Assembly (NCBI GenBank): GCA_016794625.1
Contig: JAEUGY010000074.1
Location: 1 to 64,000, forward strand
Direction: 5' to 3'
Origin: Opitutaceae bacterium
Lineage (GTDB): Bacteria; Verrucomicrobiota; Verrucomicrobiia; Opitutales; Opitutaceae
DNA: 64,000 bases
Part shown: in pieces, positions 28,306 through 38,659 of the stretch
Layout of the letters: each line of letters begins with the position of its first letter
Position numbering within the stretch: position 1 is the stretch's first letter
Position numbers and translations under genes: made by a program
Notes under the pieces: generated by a model
Told to the model about the DNA's origin: nothing
The model's input: only the letters and a program-made list of their open reading frames with translations
Database searches by the model: none

Positions 28306-30582
28306 TCAGTTCGGGGTCTCCCGCACGAGCGCGAGACGGAAGCCGAGACCGTTTCCGCGATCGTTGGGTGCGAGCCAGTGCCGGAATGCCGAACGGCAGG
28401 TATCCGCGGAGCTTCGCCAGCTGCCGCCACGGTTGACGCGATACGCGCCGGCCGGAGGGCCGAGCGGATCGGCCACAGGCTGTCCGTCGACACCGGGAAG
28501 GTAGGCCTCGGCGTACCAGTCGCGGCACCACTCCCAGACGTTCCCGTGCATGTCAAACAGTCCCCACGCGTTCGCGGCCTTCTTGCCCACGGGATGGGTG
28601 GAGCCGCCGGAGGCTTTCGCGCCGTACCACGCCATGCTCTCCAGTTCACCCGCGTAGGGCAGGTTGGAGCCGGCCCTACAGGCATACTCCCACTGGGCCT
28701 CCGTCGGCAGCGTATAGACATAACCCGCGGGAAGCCGGCCGGCCGCCCGTTCGCGTTCCGTCAATTTGCGTCCGAACTCCATCGCATCCTTCCAGGAAAC
28801 CATCTCCACCGGCGCGTCGGCGCCGAGCTCCTTGAACGCACTCGGATTTCGTCCCATCAGCGTGGTCCACTGACCCTGGGTGACCTCGTGCCGGCCGAGC
28901 CAGAATCCCTGGCTGATGGCGACGCGCATGAGCGGCCCCTCGTCAGGCACGCGGCCCGGTTCATCGGGCGGGCTTCCGAGTGTAAAGCTGCCCGGACGTA
29001 TCCACTGCAGTACGAGTCCGAGCTCGGGAATGTTGAAGGCCTGCCCGGGTTTGGGCACGGGAATCTCGTCCAGCCGGACTTGCACCAGCTGGTTCTCCTC
29101 GAGACCGACCGTTGCCGCGAGCGTCGCCGGCAAGTGCCCGGGCAGCCGGGCGGTCAGGCGAAGGGTGCCGCCCCGAACAAGATCGAATTCGCGCGGTGCC
29201 GTCCCCAGGTCACGACCCGCCTCGTCGAAGAGCTGTGCGCCCGCGGGTTCCGAGCGAACCGTGAGGCGTCCGATGAAGCGCGGCTGCCAGCGCTTGAAGT
29301 CGGCGTCCTCGGTGCCGGCCAGCAGGGCAAGTGGCTGCATGCGGCCGCGCCAGTCGGCGGGCGCGGGTTTCGCCCCCGGATCGTCGAGGTACGCGAGTGC
29401 CGTGCGCAGCTCGTCGATGTAGCGCGCGACCGCCTCGGGTTCGTCCTGCTTCACCTGAAGCAGCGCCTCGGGCGGCCAGTCGTGGCCGCCGAGCACGGCT
29501 TCGATCAGGGGGCGGCCCACCTTGCGGTAGTGACGTCCCCGATTCTCTTCGGCCTGGGCCGTCCAGATTTCCGCCGCCGCCTGTGCATCGCGGGCTCCTC
29601 CCTCGGGGTCCGCGGCTTCGAGCAGGCGGGCTGCGCTGCGTGCCTTCACCCGCGCCGGATGTTGGGCGAGAAAGTCGTCGAGCCAGCGTCGATGTTCATC
29701 GAGCAGGCTCCAGCGCAGCCGTGTCCATTCCAGCGCCCAGCCGCCACCGGCGGCGAGATCGCGTTCGGCCGATTTCAATTCGCCCAGCGTGGTCTCGATC
29801 GCGGCGAGCCGACGGGCGGCGGTTTCAAAATAGGTGTCAACTTCGGCGATCCGCAGACGGGCCTGGCGATCAAGGGCGACGCGTCGTTCCCCGGCCTGGC
29901 GGTCGGCCTCCCGGCGGCGGGCTTCGACTTCCGCTTCCAATCGGAGCCGTTCCTGCTGACGCGCCCGTTCGGCGGTTTCGTTTTCCGCGACAATCCGGGC
30001 GGTTTCCAGCCGGGCCAGTTCGGCCAGCCGGTCGGCCTCGGCTTTGGCCTCGCGCGCGCTCCACCACCAGATGCCGCCGGCGATGAGGAGCGCAATCAGG
30101 GCCAGGGGAATGATGAGCAGGTCCACCCGCAGACGCGGGCGACCCGGTGCGCCAGGACCGGCCAGTCCGAACGCGCTCGGCGCCAGCACATGTCCAGCCA
30201 CCACGGCCCGTGGCACCCACTCGCGGGTTTCGGGTTCCGCGACGGAGGGTTCGGGGGCCGCCATTGAAACCGGCTCACCGGGACGGGGTTCAAGGTGGTC
30301 GAGGGCACGCTCCGTCGAGGCCAGTTCCACCATCTCGAAGGCCCGGGTCAGTTCATCGAGGGTGTGGCGGTACCGGGTGCGCAGGCCGGGGGTGGGCGCC
30401 TGGCGCAGTCGCTTCTCGAGCAGGATGCGTTTTTTCTCGTAAAGACGCCCCCGGGCCTCGCTGGACGCGTCCGGCCCAAGACCCAGGAGGTCGGCGGCGC
30501 GTTCGAGACTGAGGGGAAGATCGTCCATTTTAGGCAAACCCCCCTGAGCCAGAGCGAGAAGCGGTGCGGAGGCAAGCGACAT
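28306..30582 (-). CDS. Membrane protein with J-like N-terminus, coiled coil, PEGA and SUMF1 (FGE-like) domains
   Basis: The start at 30582 has a GAGGAG site 11 bases upstream; an internal ATG at 30528 (MDDLPLSLERAADLLGLG) is equally plausible for the domain start. Layout for 758 residues: helical J-like segment (about 25-85), Pro-rich linker, one span (about 153-174), coiled coil (175-270), helical region, PEGA (about 437-505) and SUMF1/FGE-sulfatase domain (about 520-755; MRVAISQGFWLGRHEVTQGQ, DMHGNVWEWCRDW, VNRGGSWRSSADTCRSAFR). In the cysteine region only the distal Cys is kept where true FGE has two, so formylglycine formation is unlikely. A ligand-binding or scaffold role near the ExbB/VWA complex is inferred. 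Confidence 0.82.
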   Translation of the reverse strand: MSLASAPLLALAQGGLPKMDDLPLSLERAADLLGLGPDASSEARGRLYEKKRILLEKRLRQAPTPGLRTRYRHTLDELTRAFEMVELASTERALDHLEPRPGEPVSMAAPEPSVAEPETREWVPRAVVAGHVLAPSAFGLAGPGAPGRPRLRVDLLIIPLALIALLIAGGIWWWSAREAKAEADRLAELARLETARIVAENETAERARQQERLRLEAEVEARRREADRQAGERRVALDRQARLRIAEVDTYFETAARRLAAIETTLGELKSAERDLAAGGGWALEWTRLRWSLLDEHRRWLDDFLAQHPARVKARSAARLLEAADPEGGARDAQAAAEIWTAQAEENRGRHYRKVGRPLIEAVLGGHDWPPEALLQVKQDEPEAVARYIDELRTALAYLDDPGAKPAPADWRGRMQPLALLAGTEDADFKRWQPRFIGRLTVRSEPAGAQLFDEAGRDLGTAPREFDLVRGGTLRLTARLPGHLPATLAATVGLEENQLVQVRLDEIPVPKPGQAFNIPELGLVLQWIRPGSFTLGSPPDEPGRVPDEGPLMRVAISQGFWLGRHEVTQGQWTTLMGRNPSAFKELGADAPVEMVSWKDAMEFGRKLTERERAAGRLPAGYVYTLPTEAQWEYACRAGSNLPYAGELESMAWYGAKASGGSTHPVGKKAANAWGLFDMHGNVWEWCRDWYAEAYLPGVDGQPVADPLGPPAGAYRVNRGGSWRSSADTCRSAFRHWLAPNDRGNGLGFRLALVRETPN

Positions 30583-30658
30583 GGTGGTGGCTTCTCCTCA
30601 ACAGGTTGTCCCCCCTTGACCTTGCGGGAGGCCCGGTTTGCCTGAATCTTTACCCGTC

Positions 30659-32725
30659 ATGTCCACCTCTCCTTTTCTCGATCCTGCTTTTGCCGTCCGC
30701 TGGTCCGCCCACACCCCGGAGTGCATCGTGCCCGACATGGAAGTCTCGCTGGCGCGCGCCCAGGCCGCGGTCGACGCGATTGCCTCCCTCTCGCCGGACC
30801 AGCTCAGTTACGAGGCGACGTTCCTCGCGCTGGAGAAGGCCACGGAGGAGTTGAATTTTGCGTGGGGCAAGGTCACGCACCTGCAGTCGGTCTCGGACTC
30901 ACCGGCCTTGCGCGAAGCGCACAACGCGATGCTGCCGAAGGTCACCGCGTTCTTCTCGAAAATTCCGCTCAGTCCCGAGCTGTGGAGCCGGCTGAAGGCG
31001 GTGGCGTCTTCGCCCGCCGCGCGGGTGCTTACGGGCATCCACGCCCGCTGGATGGAGGAAACCCTGGCGAACTTCCGGGAAGCCGGGGCGGATCTGCCTC
31101 AGGACAAGCGGGATCGCCTTGAGGCGCTGCAGAGCGAACTCGCGCAACTCACGCAGAAATACGCGGAGAACGTGCTCGATTCGACCAATGCCTGGCAGCT
31201 CTTGATCGAGGACGAATCTCGTCTGGTCGGCCTGCCGGACCACGCCAAGGCGGCGGCGCGGGCGAGTGCGCAGGCGAAAGGGCTCGGGTCGCCCGAAAAG
31301 CCGGTTTGGCGCTTCACCCTGCATGCTCCCTCGACCGAGCCCGTGATGACGTATGCGGAGGACGACGCGCTGCGCCAGGAAGTCTGGACCGCGATGGTCG
31401 CGATCGGCGCGCAGGCCCCGCACGACAACGACGCTCTCGCCCGACGCATCCTCGCGCTGCGCGCCGAGAAGGCGGCCCTGCTTGGCAAACCTCACTTCGC
31501 GGACCTGGTGCTGGAGCGCCGCATGGCGAAGACCGGTGACCGGGCGCTTGCGTTCATCGAAGACCTGAAGCAACGCGCCGCCGGTGCGTTCTCCCGCGAA
31601 TGTCGGGAGCTGGAGGAGTTCAAGGCCGCCCAGACCGGTGGTCCGGTCGCGACGCTCAAGGCCTGGGAGGTCACCTTCTGGGCCGAGCGGCTGCGCAAGG
31701 CCCGGTACGATTTCAACGAGGAGGTGCTGCGGCCCTACCTGCCGATGAACCGCGTCATCTCCGGGCTCTTCGCCATCGCCGACCAGGTGTTCGGTCTGCG
31801 CGTGGTCGAGCGGCCGGCCGGCGCGGTCGAAGTTTGGCATCCAGAAGTCAACTACTACGACCTGCTCGACCGCCGGGGCCGGCACCTGGGATCGTTTTAC
31901 GCCGACTGGTATCCACGCGAATCGAAGCGGGGCGGCGCCTGGATGGGCTACCTGCTGACCGGGAGCGCGCGGCCGGAAGGCGGACGGGAGCCTCACCTCG
32001 GCTATATCTGCGGCAATCTCACGCCCTCGGTGGGGGGGCGGCCCGCGTTGCTCACGCACCGGGAGGTGGAGACGATTTTCCACGAATTCGGCCACCTGCT
32101 GCACCACCTGCTGGGCGAGGTGCCGATCAAGTCGCTCAACGGTGTCAACGTCGCCTGGGACTTTGTGGAGCTTCCTTCCCAGATCCTGGAAAACTGGACC
32201 TGGGAGCGCCAGGGGCTCGATCTGTTCGCCCGGCATTTTGAGACGGGCGAGCCGATCCCGGAGGCGCTGTTCGAGCGCATGCAGGCGGCGCGAAAGTTCC
32301 GGGCGGGTTGTGCCGTCATGCGCCAGGTGCAGTTTGCCAAGATGGACCTCGCCTTGCACCTGCGCACCGCGGAGTTCATCGACGGCGACCTTGAAACCAA
32401 GGCGCGCGCCGAAGTGGCCGACTGCATCATCCCGACCGTGCCGCCGGGCCGCACCATCGTCCGCCGGTTCAATCACTTGTTCAGCGACCCGGTGGGTTAT
32501 GCCGCGGGGTATTACTCGTACAAGTGGGCCGAAGTGCTCGAGGCGGATGCGTTCACGCGGTTCCAGCGGGAGGGCGTTTTTAACGCCGCAACGGGTGCAG
32601 CCTTTGTTGAGCACATCCTGAGCAAGGGAAATTCTGCGGATCCAGGGGAACTGTACCGGGCGTTCATGGGTCGGGACCCGGATATCGCTGCACTTCTGGT
32701 TCGGAGTGGATTGATCGCGGCCTGA
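30659..32725 (+). CDS. M3-family oligopeptidase (oligopeptidase A/PrlC type)
   Basis: The start at MSTSPFLDPAFAVRW is chosen over a TTG seven codons upstream, giving 688 residues, normal for the family. No signal peptide is seen, so it is cytoplasmic. The zinc motif HEFGH lies in VETIFHEFGHLLHHLLGEV with the third ligand in DFVELPSQILENW, and the C-terminal YYSYKWAEVLEADAF is a family hallmark. It degrades short peptides, including cleaved signal peptides. It stands alone, head-on from the SUMF1 gene and 28 bases before the TamB-like gene. Confidence 0.94.
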   Translation: MSTSPFLDPAFAVRWSAHTPECIVPDMEVSLARAQAAVDAIASLSPDQLSYEATFLALEKATEELNFAWGKVTHLQSVSDSPALREAHNAMLPKVTAFFSKIPLSPELWSRLKAVASSPAARVLTGIHARWMEETLANFREAGADLPQDKRDRLEALQSELAQLTQKYAENVLDSTNAWQLLIEDESRLVGLPDHAKAAARASAQAKGLGSPEKPVWRFTLHAPSTEPVMTYAEDDALRQEVWTAMVAIGAQAPHDNDALARRILALRAEKAALLGKPHFADLVLERRMAKTGDRALAFIEDLKQRAAGAFSRECRELEEFKAAQTGGPVATLKAWEVTFWAERLRKARYDFNEEVLRPYLPMNRVISGLFAIADQVFGLRVVERPAGAVEVWHPEVNYYDLLDRRGRHLGSFYADWYPRESKRGGAWMGYLLTGSARPEGGREPHLGYICGNLTPSVGGRPALLTHREVETIFHEFGHLLHHLLGEVPIKSLNGVNVAWDFVELPSQILENWTWERQGLDLFARHFETGEPIPEALFERMQAARKFRAGCAVMRQVQFAKMDLALHLRTAEFIDGDLETKARAEVADCIIPTVPPGRTIVRRFNHLFSDPVGYAAGYYSYKWAEVLEADAFTRFQREGVFNAATGAAFVEHILSKGNSADPGELYRAFMGRDPDIAALLVRSGLIAA

Positions 32726-32753
32726 GTTCGCGTCAGTTCCTCCCGCGTCGCGC

Positions 32754-35700
32754 ATGCGGATTGTCTGTCCCATGCGCCGCCTCCTCCGCTTTTCCGCCCT
32801 GCTCCTGCTCGCGCTCGTCGTTGCGGGAGCGCTGTTGCCCTGGTGGCTGGGCACGGCGCTGCAGTGGGTGGGTCCGGGCAAAGGTCTGGAATTCAGGAGC
32901 TTTGAACGGATGGGGTATGGGCGCTTCGCCCTCACCGAGGTGGTTTACCGGCGCGCAGGAGTGATCGTCCGGGCGGGTCGCGTGGAAGCGGATTCACCCT
33001 TGATTTGGCTGGCTGGCCGGCTCCGAGGCAAAGTGGGTCCCCTCCGCATCGAACATTGGAGCGTCGAAAACGCTCCCCTGGCGACACCGCCGGTCGCCAA
33101 GGAGGCTGGCGGCTGGATGCCGCTGCGGGCGCGCCTGCGTACGATCAAGGAGGGACTGCAGCGCTGGTTACCCAGCACCCAGGCGACCGACGGTCGTGTG
33201 ACATGGGGCCCGCAGCACATCACCGTGGAGGCGGCGAGCTGGGAGCCGGGCGGGACCCTGGACGTGTCGGGCGTCGTCTGGCGCGGACGCACCGCGTCGG
33301 CGCGCCTCGAATGGCCCACGGGAGACGCTTTTGACGTGACCGTTCGTGATCGCGACGGCGGACCCTTGGCTCTCGCCCTCACGAGTCGCGCCGCGATGCT
33401 CACCGGCACAGCAACGCTTTGGGACAACCCCGTTTCCCTGTCTGCAGTGCACGCGGACCGCGGCTGGCTGCCTCGCGAAGCCCGCATCGATGCGCCCCGG
33501 TGGGTTCTTCCGGCCGAGTTGCTCCGCCTCGCTCCGGCCTACACCACGGGGGAAGGATCGCTCACGCTTTCCTGGTTGGACGGCGGGCTTTCCCTCGCGG
33601 CGGAAGCGCACGCTCGGCCCGCAACTCAGGCATCCGGAAACGCGGCGCCGCCTCTTCACGTGAAGGTGCGGGCGCAAGGGGATCAGCAAACCCTGCGGGT
33701 GGACCAATTCGACGTGCAGGCTCCTGGGGTGACCGCCCGATTGACCCAGCCGCTCTTGGTGGCGGAGAACGGGGCATGGACGACCAGCGACTCCCGTTTT
33801 TCCCTGTCGATTGACCTCGCGGATCAACCTTGGATCGAGGCCCGCGGGCGGATCGAGGGCGAACTCCACGTTGAACGGAGCCTCGGTCACGGGCCACGGG
33901 CCACCTTCCGGCTCCGCGGCGCCGATCTGGCGGGCCCGGGTTGGGATGTCGATTCCCTGGAGACGGAGGCCAGGCTGCGCTGGCCGCGGCTCGACGTGAT
34001 TTCTTTTTCACTACAGCGGGCCGACGGTACCCGTCTGAACGGTGGAGGCGCGGCCGACCTGCAGAGCCGGACCTTTTTCGACGTCAAGATCGACGGAGAA
34101 GTCACCCGACCCCTGGTGGCGCGATGGCTGCCGGAGGCCCTGACATTCGACACCGTTCAGGTGGCTGCACGGCTGCAGGGTCCCTTCCTCAATCCGGTGC
34201 ACGAAGGCAGGCTGGCCGTGGACCGGTTGACGTACCCGCCTCTGGCACCGCTGGAGGCCAACCTCACGTGGAAGGGCGTGGGGCGCAGCCCTCCGAGCGT
34301 CGATCTCGACGTGGTCGCCGGCGAATCAACGCTCACCGTTTCAGGGAGCTTCGGCCGCGACCAGGCCCGCCTTTCCGCGCTCCGCTGGCGGCGCGGAGCG
34401 ACGGAGCAGCTTGCTTTGCAGGCTCCCGTGCTCGTCCAGTGGGGCCAACCTTTCCGGGTGGAACCCTTCACGTTGCAGGGGGCGGCAGGATCGGTCGGCG
34501 GGGATCTGGACTACGCGGCGAAAGGCGGCTTCGGGTTTGAGGCGCGCGACCTGAGCGCGAGCGCGTTCGCCGACTTTCTGCCCGCGTTGAGCGCGCAGGA
34601 CGTGGTTTTGAAAGAGACGCGCCTCCGGGCCGCGTGGGATGATGGCCCCATGGAAGGGACCGGCACGCTCGTTGGCCGCATGGCCGTGGGCCTGGACGAC
34701 GCGGCGGACGTGAGTCTGACGGTTCGCGGTGACGCGGAGGGGTGGTGGATCGACGAGGCCCGGGTGTCGGTGGCTTCCACCACGGCCCTCAGTGCCAAGG
34801 GTCGCCTGCCACTGACGGTGCGAGCGTTTCCCGCACTCTCCTGGAAACTCGACGAGGACGGTCCGCTGGAATTGGACGTGCGCTCCGGTGAGAGCGAAGC
34901 CCTTTGGCGACGCGTGTCGCGGTGGACCGGGTTGGACGTACTCGCACCGCACCTCAATTTGAAGGTGGGCGGCACGTGGCGACGGCCCAGCGGAGAAGCC
35001 TCACTGCAGGCCGCGCAGGTGTCCTGGTCGGCGCAGGAGGGTGGTCCGCCACTCCCGGCGATCACGGGACTGATTGCGCAGGCAAAGGGCGACGGAGAGC
35101 AGATCACGCTGGATTCGTTCCAAGCCAAGGTGGCAGGCCAGGACCTGCAGGCCTCCCTGGACGTGAGGATGCCCGCGGCGCTCTCGGAGTGGCGTTCGCC
35201 GCTCGATGTCGTGGTGAAGTCGTTGCGTGGCAGTCTACGGCTCAGTGACGCCGATCTTTCGGCTTTCGCGCCCTTCCTGCCGGGCTGGTTTGGTCCCGGG
35301 GGACGTCTATCCCTCGACCTCACCCTTGCTCCACAACTGCAGCTGTCCGGCGTGCTCCAGGTTCAAGATGCCACGTCCCGTCCCCTGGGCGCATTGGGGG
35401 TGGTGCGGGGCATCAACGCGGAGTTGCGCTTTTCCGGACGGGAAGTGGAGGTCGTCCGTTGGGAGGGAAAGAGCGGAGGGCAGCCGGTAGCCGTGAAAGG
35501 CAAGGCAGCTTGGACGAAGGACCGACAACTGGCCCTGGACCTGTCGTTGACGGGTGAACATGTGCCACTGGTGCGTGACGCCGGATTGCTCATCCGCAGT
35601 GACCTCGCGCTGCGCCTCAAGGGCGACACGACTCAAGACACGCACATCACCGGAACCGTTCGACTCCATGACAGCCTGGTCCTGTCGGACGTTCGTTCCC

Positions 35701-36455
35701 TGATCCCGAGCGGGGGATCCCGTACGACGAGCTCTCGACGTGCGCCCTACTTTTCCATCCAGGCGGAGCCCGCCGCCCAGTGGAAACTCGATGTCGACAT
35801 CACCGGACCGCGATTCCTCCGCTTGCGCACACCGTTGTTTTCCGGCCTCGCATCGACCCGCCTCCGACTGACTGGCACCCTGCGGGAACCGCGTGCGGTC
35901 GGAGAAGTGACGCTGGATGAAGGAGCGGTCACGCTGCCGTTTGCCACCTTCCGCGTGCAGCAGGGCGCCGTGAGCCTGACCGAGGCCAACCCGTTCGATC
36001 CGCAGATTGCCGTGACGGCCACGGGGCGGAGGCTGGGCTACGACCTCCGCCTCGAAGTGGCTGGCTCCGTGGCCTCGCCCTCCGTGAATTTTTCCTCCAG
36101 CCCGCCTCTCGATTCCGAACGCGTCCTGCTGCTGGTCATGGCCGGCGAGTCGCCGGAGGGGGAAATCAACTACTCAGGGCAGCAACGCTTCGTGCGATTG
36201 GGAGCCTACCTGGGTCAGTCCTTTTTCTCTCGGATCAGCGCCGATCCCGCACGCGCCGAACGCTTCGCGTTGACCTCGGGCGAACGCGTGTCGAGGCAGG
36301 GCCGGGAGACCTATGCGTTCAGCTATCCGCTCGACGATCGTTGGGCTCTGGTCGGCGAATATGACGAGTTTGATGACTACAACCTGGGGGTGAAGTGGCG
36401 GATTTTCCGCGATCCCGTGTTGGACGATGAACCACCGGCGGAGAAAAAACCATGA
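32754..36455 (+). CDS. tamB: TamB-like inner-membrane-anchored translocation/assembly protein
   Basis: The protein has 1233 residues, close to E. coli TamB. An N-terminal signal-anchor (RLLRFSALLLLALVVAGALL) is followed by a very long beta-rich region of the AsmA/bridge type and the conserved C-terminal domain (VTLDEGAVTLPFATFRVQQG, NFSSSPPLDSERVLLLVMAG). TamB spans the periplasm as a hydrophobic groove; family evidence links it to outer-membrane protein assembly and phospholipid transport. An internal ATG at 32772 is an alternative start. The stop overlaps the next gene by 4 bases (ATGA), pairing it with TamA. Confidence 0.85.
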   Translation: MRIVCPMRRLLRFSALLLLALVVAGALLPWWLGTALQWVGPGKGLEFRSFERMGYGRFALTEVVYRRAGVIVRAGRVEADSPLIWLAGRLRGKVGPLRIEHWSVENAPLATPPVAKEAGGWMPLRARLRTIKEGLQRWLPSTQATDGRVTWGPQHITVEAASWEPGGTLDVSGVVWRGRTASARLEWPTGDAFDVTVRDRDGGPLALALTSRAAMLTGTATLWDNPVSLSAVHADRGWLPREARIDAPRWVLPAELLRLAPAYTTGEGSLTLSWLDGGLSLAAEAHARPATQASGNAAPPLHVKVRAQGDQQTLRVDQFDVQAPGVTARLTQPLLVAENGAWTTSDSRFSLSIDLADQPWIEARGRIEGELHVERSLGHGPRATFRLRGADLAGPGWDVDSLETEARLRWPRLDVISFSLQRADGTRLNGGGAADLQSRTFFDVKIDGEVTRPLVARWLPEALTFDTVQVAARLQGPFLNPVHEGRLAVDRLTYPPLAPLEANLTWKGVGRSPPSVDLDVVAGESTLTVSGSFGRDQARLSALRWRRGATEQLALQAPVLVQWGQPFRVEPFTLQGAAGSVGGDLDYAAKGGFGFEARDLSASAFADFLPALSAQDVVLKETRLRAAWDDGPMEGTGTLVGRMAVGLDDAADVSLTVRGDAEGWWIDEARVSVASTTALSAKGRLPLTVRAFPALSWKLDEDGPLELDVRSGESEALWRRVSRWTGLDVLAPHLNLKVGGTWRRPSGEASLQAAQVSWSAQEGGPPLPAITGLIAQAKGDGEQITLDSFQAKVAGQDLQASLDVRMPAALSEWRSPLDVVVKSLRGSLRLSDADLSAFAPFLPGWFGPGGRLSLDLTLAPQLQLSGVLQVQDATSRPLGALGVVRGINAELRFSGREVEVVRWEGKSGGQPVAVKGKAAWTKDRQLALDLSLTGEHVPLVRDAGLLIRSDLALRLKGDTTQDTHITGTVRLHDSLVLSDVRSLIPSGGSRTTSSRRAPYFSIQAEPAAQWKLDVDITGPRFLRLRTPLFSGLASTRLRLTGTLREPRAVGEVTLDEGAVTLPFATFRVQQGAVSLTEANPFDPQIAVTATGRRLGYDLRLEVAGSVASPSVNFSSSPPLDSERVLLLVMAGESPEGEINYSGQQRFVRLGAYLGQSFFSRISADPARAERFALTSGERVSRQGRETYAFSYPLDDRWALVGEYDEFDDYNLGVKWRIFRDPVLDDEPPAEKKP

Positions 36456-38632
36456 GCCGTCGTCATCGCCTTTTGATTCGTTGGATGCTTTCTCTGGTCG
36501 TCGTCACGCTGGCATCGACCGGACGGCCCGCGCTTGCCGCCGCGCCCGGGACAGCGCCAAACTCCGTCACGAGCAGTCCGGTCCGGGTGAGGGTGGATGG
36601 CCTTGGATACTGGGAGAACCGGGAGATGCGTGCGACCCTGGGACGGCTTCTCGGTGAAGACTATGCCGGTGTCCTGGATCGCAATGCGATTGAGGACGCG
36701 ACGTTTCTCGTGACGTCGTCGCTGGCCGACCAAGGATATCTGGCGCCCACCGTGAACGTGGAGCTCAAAGACGCAGCGTCCCGGATCGTTGCCTTGACGA
36801 ACGACACCGCGTTCACGCTGCCGGAGCCCGAAGCCCGATCGGTGCGCGAGATCACCTTTCGCATTGACCGGGGAAAACGGGCGTTGATCGAACGGGTGAC
36901 CCTGGTTCCGATGTCACCCGGACCACCGTTGAGCTCCCGCGATGAGTGGCGAGGGGGCATGTCGGAGACGGAAATGACCCGGTACTTTCTTCGGCGCTCC
37001 CTCGCGTTCGAAGGCAAGGCGAACCGCGCGTACTCTCCGAGCCGGCTGCGGCGTTCGGCCGATACGCTGGCCGATGCCTTGCGCAGTCGTGGTTATGCCA
37101 ATGCCGAGGTCACGGCCACCGCCGATGCCGCCTCGATCCCGACGGGCGAGGTGGAGGTCACGGTGGCAGTGGCGGTGGGACAGAAAGTGACCGTGGACCG
37201 GATCGCGGTGGAGGGCTTGGAGGAGACGGGAGTCATTTTCGATTCACGACCCTGGACCGGAGTACCCTGGACCTCATTCTGGCAGCAAGACGTAACGCAG
37301 GAGATTCGACGGGCGTCGTTCCAGCAGGGATTTCCCGATGTGGCCGTGCGCCTCGAACGGACGACGCGGAGCGAGACGACGACCGAGCAGGCGCTGGACG
37401 TTCTCGTACGGGTCACGCCCGGACCACGGGTGCAGCTCGGTGATGTCGAGTTTGCCGGACACCGTTTCACTCGGGAACCTGTGCTGCGACGCCGGGCGCG
37501 ACTTGAGTCCGGCAGCCCGTTCGACCCCTTGCGAATCGAACGCGCCAGGTCGCGCCTGTCGCGACTCGGGGTGTTTTCGTCCGTTATTCTGACGACGAAA
37601 GCGAAGGACGAAACCACCCGGGACGTTCTCTTCCAACTGCGGGAGCTGCCCCGCAACGAAGCAAGTCTGCTGTTGGGCTACGGCAGTTACGAGCGCCTGT
37701 GCGGCGGACTGGAATGGCGGCGCTCCAATCTCTTGGGTGCGGCGCACCAAGGACGACTGACCCTGGTGCAGTCGATGAAGAGTTCGCACGGAGACTACGT
37801 GTACACGGTGCCGGAACTGTTTGGAGAGACCGTGGACGGAACGGCGCGCGTGTTTGGATTGCGCCGGGAGGAGCGGTCGTTCGTGCGCGCCGAGTACGGT
37901 GCAACGTTCGCCCTGCGACGCCGATTCGGCGGGCGCGGGCTGGAGGGACATCTGGGTTATGCCTACGAAGTCCTGAGCAACCGGGAGAACGAACTGACGA
38001 CCCGGACCAGCGACGACGATCACGTGAAAGTCGGAAGTGTCGAAGCCGGATTGACGCTGGATCGACGGGACAATCCGCTTCGTCCCCGGAAGGGTTACCG
38101 CGGATTTCTTCAGGTCGAGGCGGCCAGTCGCGAGCTCGGCGGTGAGGTGGACTACCAAGTGTATGAAACCGGCGCGTCCTTTCACACCACGTTGGGTCAG
38201 GATCGCTGGATACACCTGGGATTTACGCATGGAGTGATCACCACCTTCGGGTCGTCCACGGATCGCGATCTGCCGGTGAACAAGCGGTTTTATCCTGGAG
38301 GAGAATCCAGCCTCCGGGGATTCTCGAAGGGAGAGGCGGCTCCCCGGGGAAGCGACGGTCGGTTCGTCGGGGCAAAGAGCCAGTTTACGGTCAATGTCGA
38401 GGTTGAGCAGGCGCTCAACGCGACCCTCTCCGTGATTGCCTTTGTGGATGGACTGGGAACGGCCGTGACGCTGAAGGACTATCCCTTCGGGGATCGCCTG
38501 CTGTCCGCCGGCCTGGGACTGCGCTACCAGACGATCGTCGGCCCGGTGCGCGTCGAGTATGGACGAAACCTCAATCCCCGTCCGGGCGATCCCAGCGGCA
38601 CCGTGCATGTGGCCGTGGGTTTCCCCTTTTGA
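36452..38632 (+). CDS. tamA: TamA/BamA (Omp85)-family outer-membrane protein
   Basis: The 726-residue protein has a signal peptide (about 1-33), POTRA-like domains (about 45-380; VRVRVDGLGYWENREMRATL, VQLGDVEFAGHRFTREPVLR) and an Omp85 surface-antigen barrel. KRFYPGGESSLRGF is the conserved lid-lock type motif. The chain ends in phenylalanine (VAVGFPF), as required for barrel insertion. The 4-base overlap with the TamB-like gene argues for a Tam pair rather than BamA. Its role is assembly of outer-membrane proteins or lipid export together with TamB. Confidence 0.85.
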   Translation: MSRRHRLLIRWMLSLVVVTLASTGRPALAAAPGTAPNSVTSSPVRVRVDGLGYWENREMRATLGRLLGEDYAGVLDRNAIEDATFLVTSSLADQGYLAPTVNVELKDAASRIVALTNDTAFTLPEPEARSVREITFRIDRGKRALIERVTLVPMSPGPPLSSRDEWRGGMSETEMTRYFLRRSLAFEGKANRAYSPSRLRRSADTLADALRSRGYANAEVTATADAASIPTGEVEVTVAVAVGQKVTVDRIAVEGLEETGVIFDSRPWTGVPWTSFWQQDVTQEIRRASFQQGFPDVAVRLERTTRSETTTEQALDVLVRVTPGPRVQLGDVEFAGHRFTREPVLRRRARLESGSPFDPLRIERARSRLSRLGVFSSVILTTKAKDETTRDVLFQLRELPRNEASLLLGYGSYERLCGGLEWRRSNLLGAAHQGRLTLVQSMKSSHGDYVYTVPELFGETVDGTARVFGLRREERSFVRAEYGATFALRRRFGGRGLEGHLGYAYEVLSNRENELTTRTSDDDHVKVGSVEAGLTLDRRDNPLRPRKGYRGFLQVEAASRELGGEVDYQVYETGASFHTTLGQDRWIHLGFTHGVITTFGSSTDRDLPVNKRFYPGGESSLRGFSKGEAAPRGSDGRFVGAKSQFTVNVEVEQALNATLSVIAFVDGLGTAVTLKDYPFGDRLLSAGLGLRYQTIVGPVRVEYGRNLNPRPGDPSGTVHVAVGFPF

Positions 38633-38659
38633 GTGCTCCGGCACCGACCGATGCGGCCA

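Noticed and set aside
28378-30267. 629-codon plus-strand frame
   Set aside because: Antisense to the PEGA-SUMF1 gene; no recognisable fold.
28306-30582. Genuine formylglycine-generating enzyme for sulfatases
   Set aside because: Only one of the two active-site cysteines is present and no sulfatase gene is in the window; PEGA and membrane anchor point to a binding role.
30899-32935. 678-codon minus-strand frame
   Set aside because: Antisense to the M3 oligopeptidase gene, whose zinc motif and family length are convincing.
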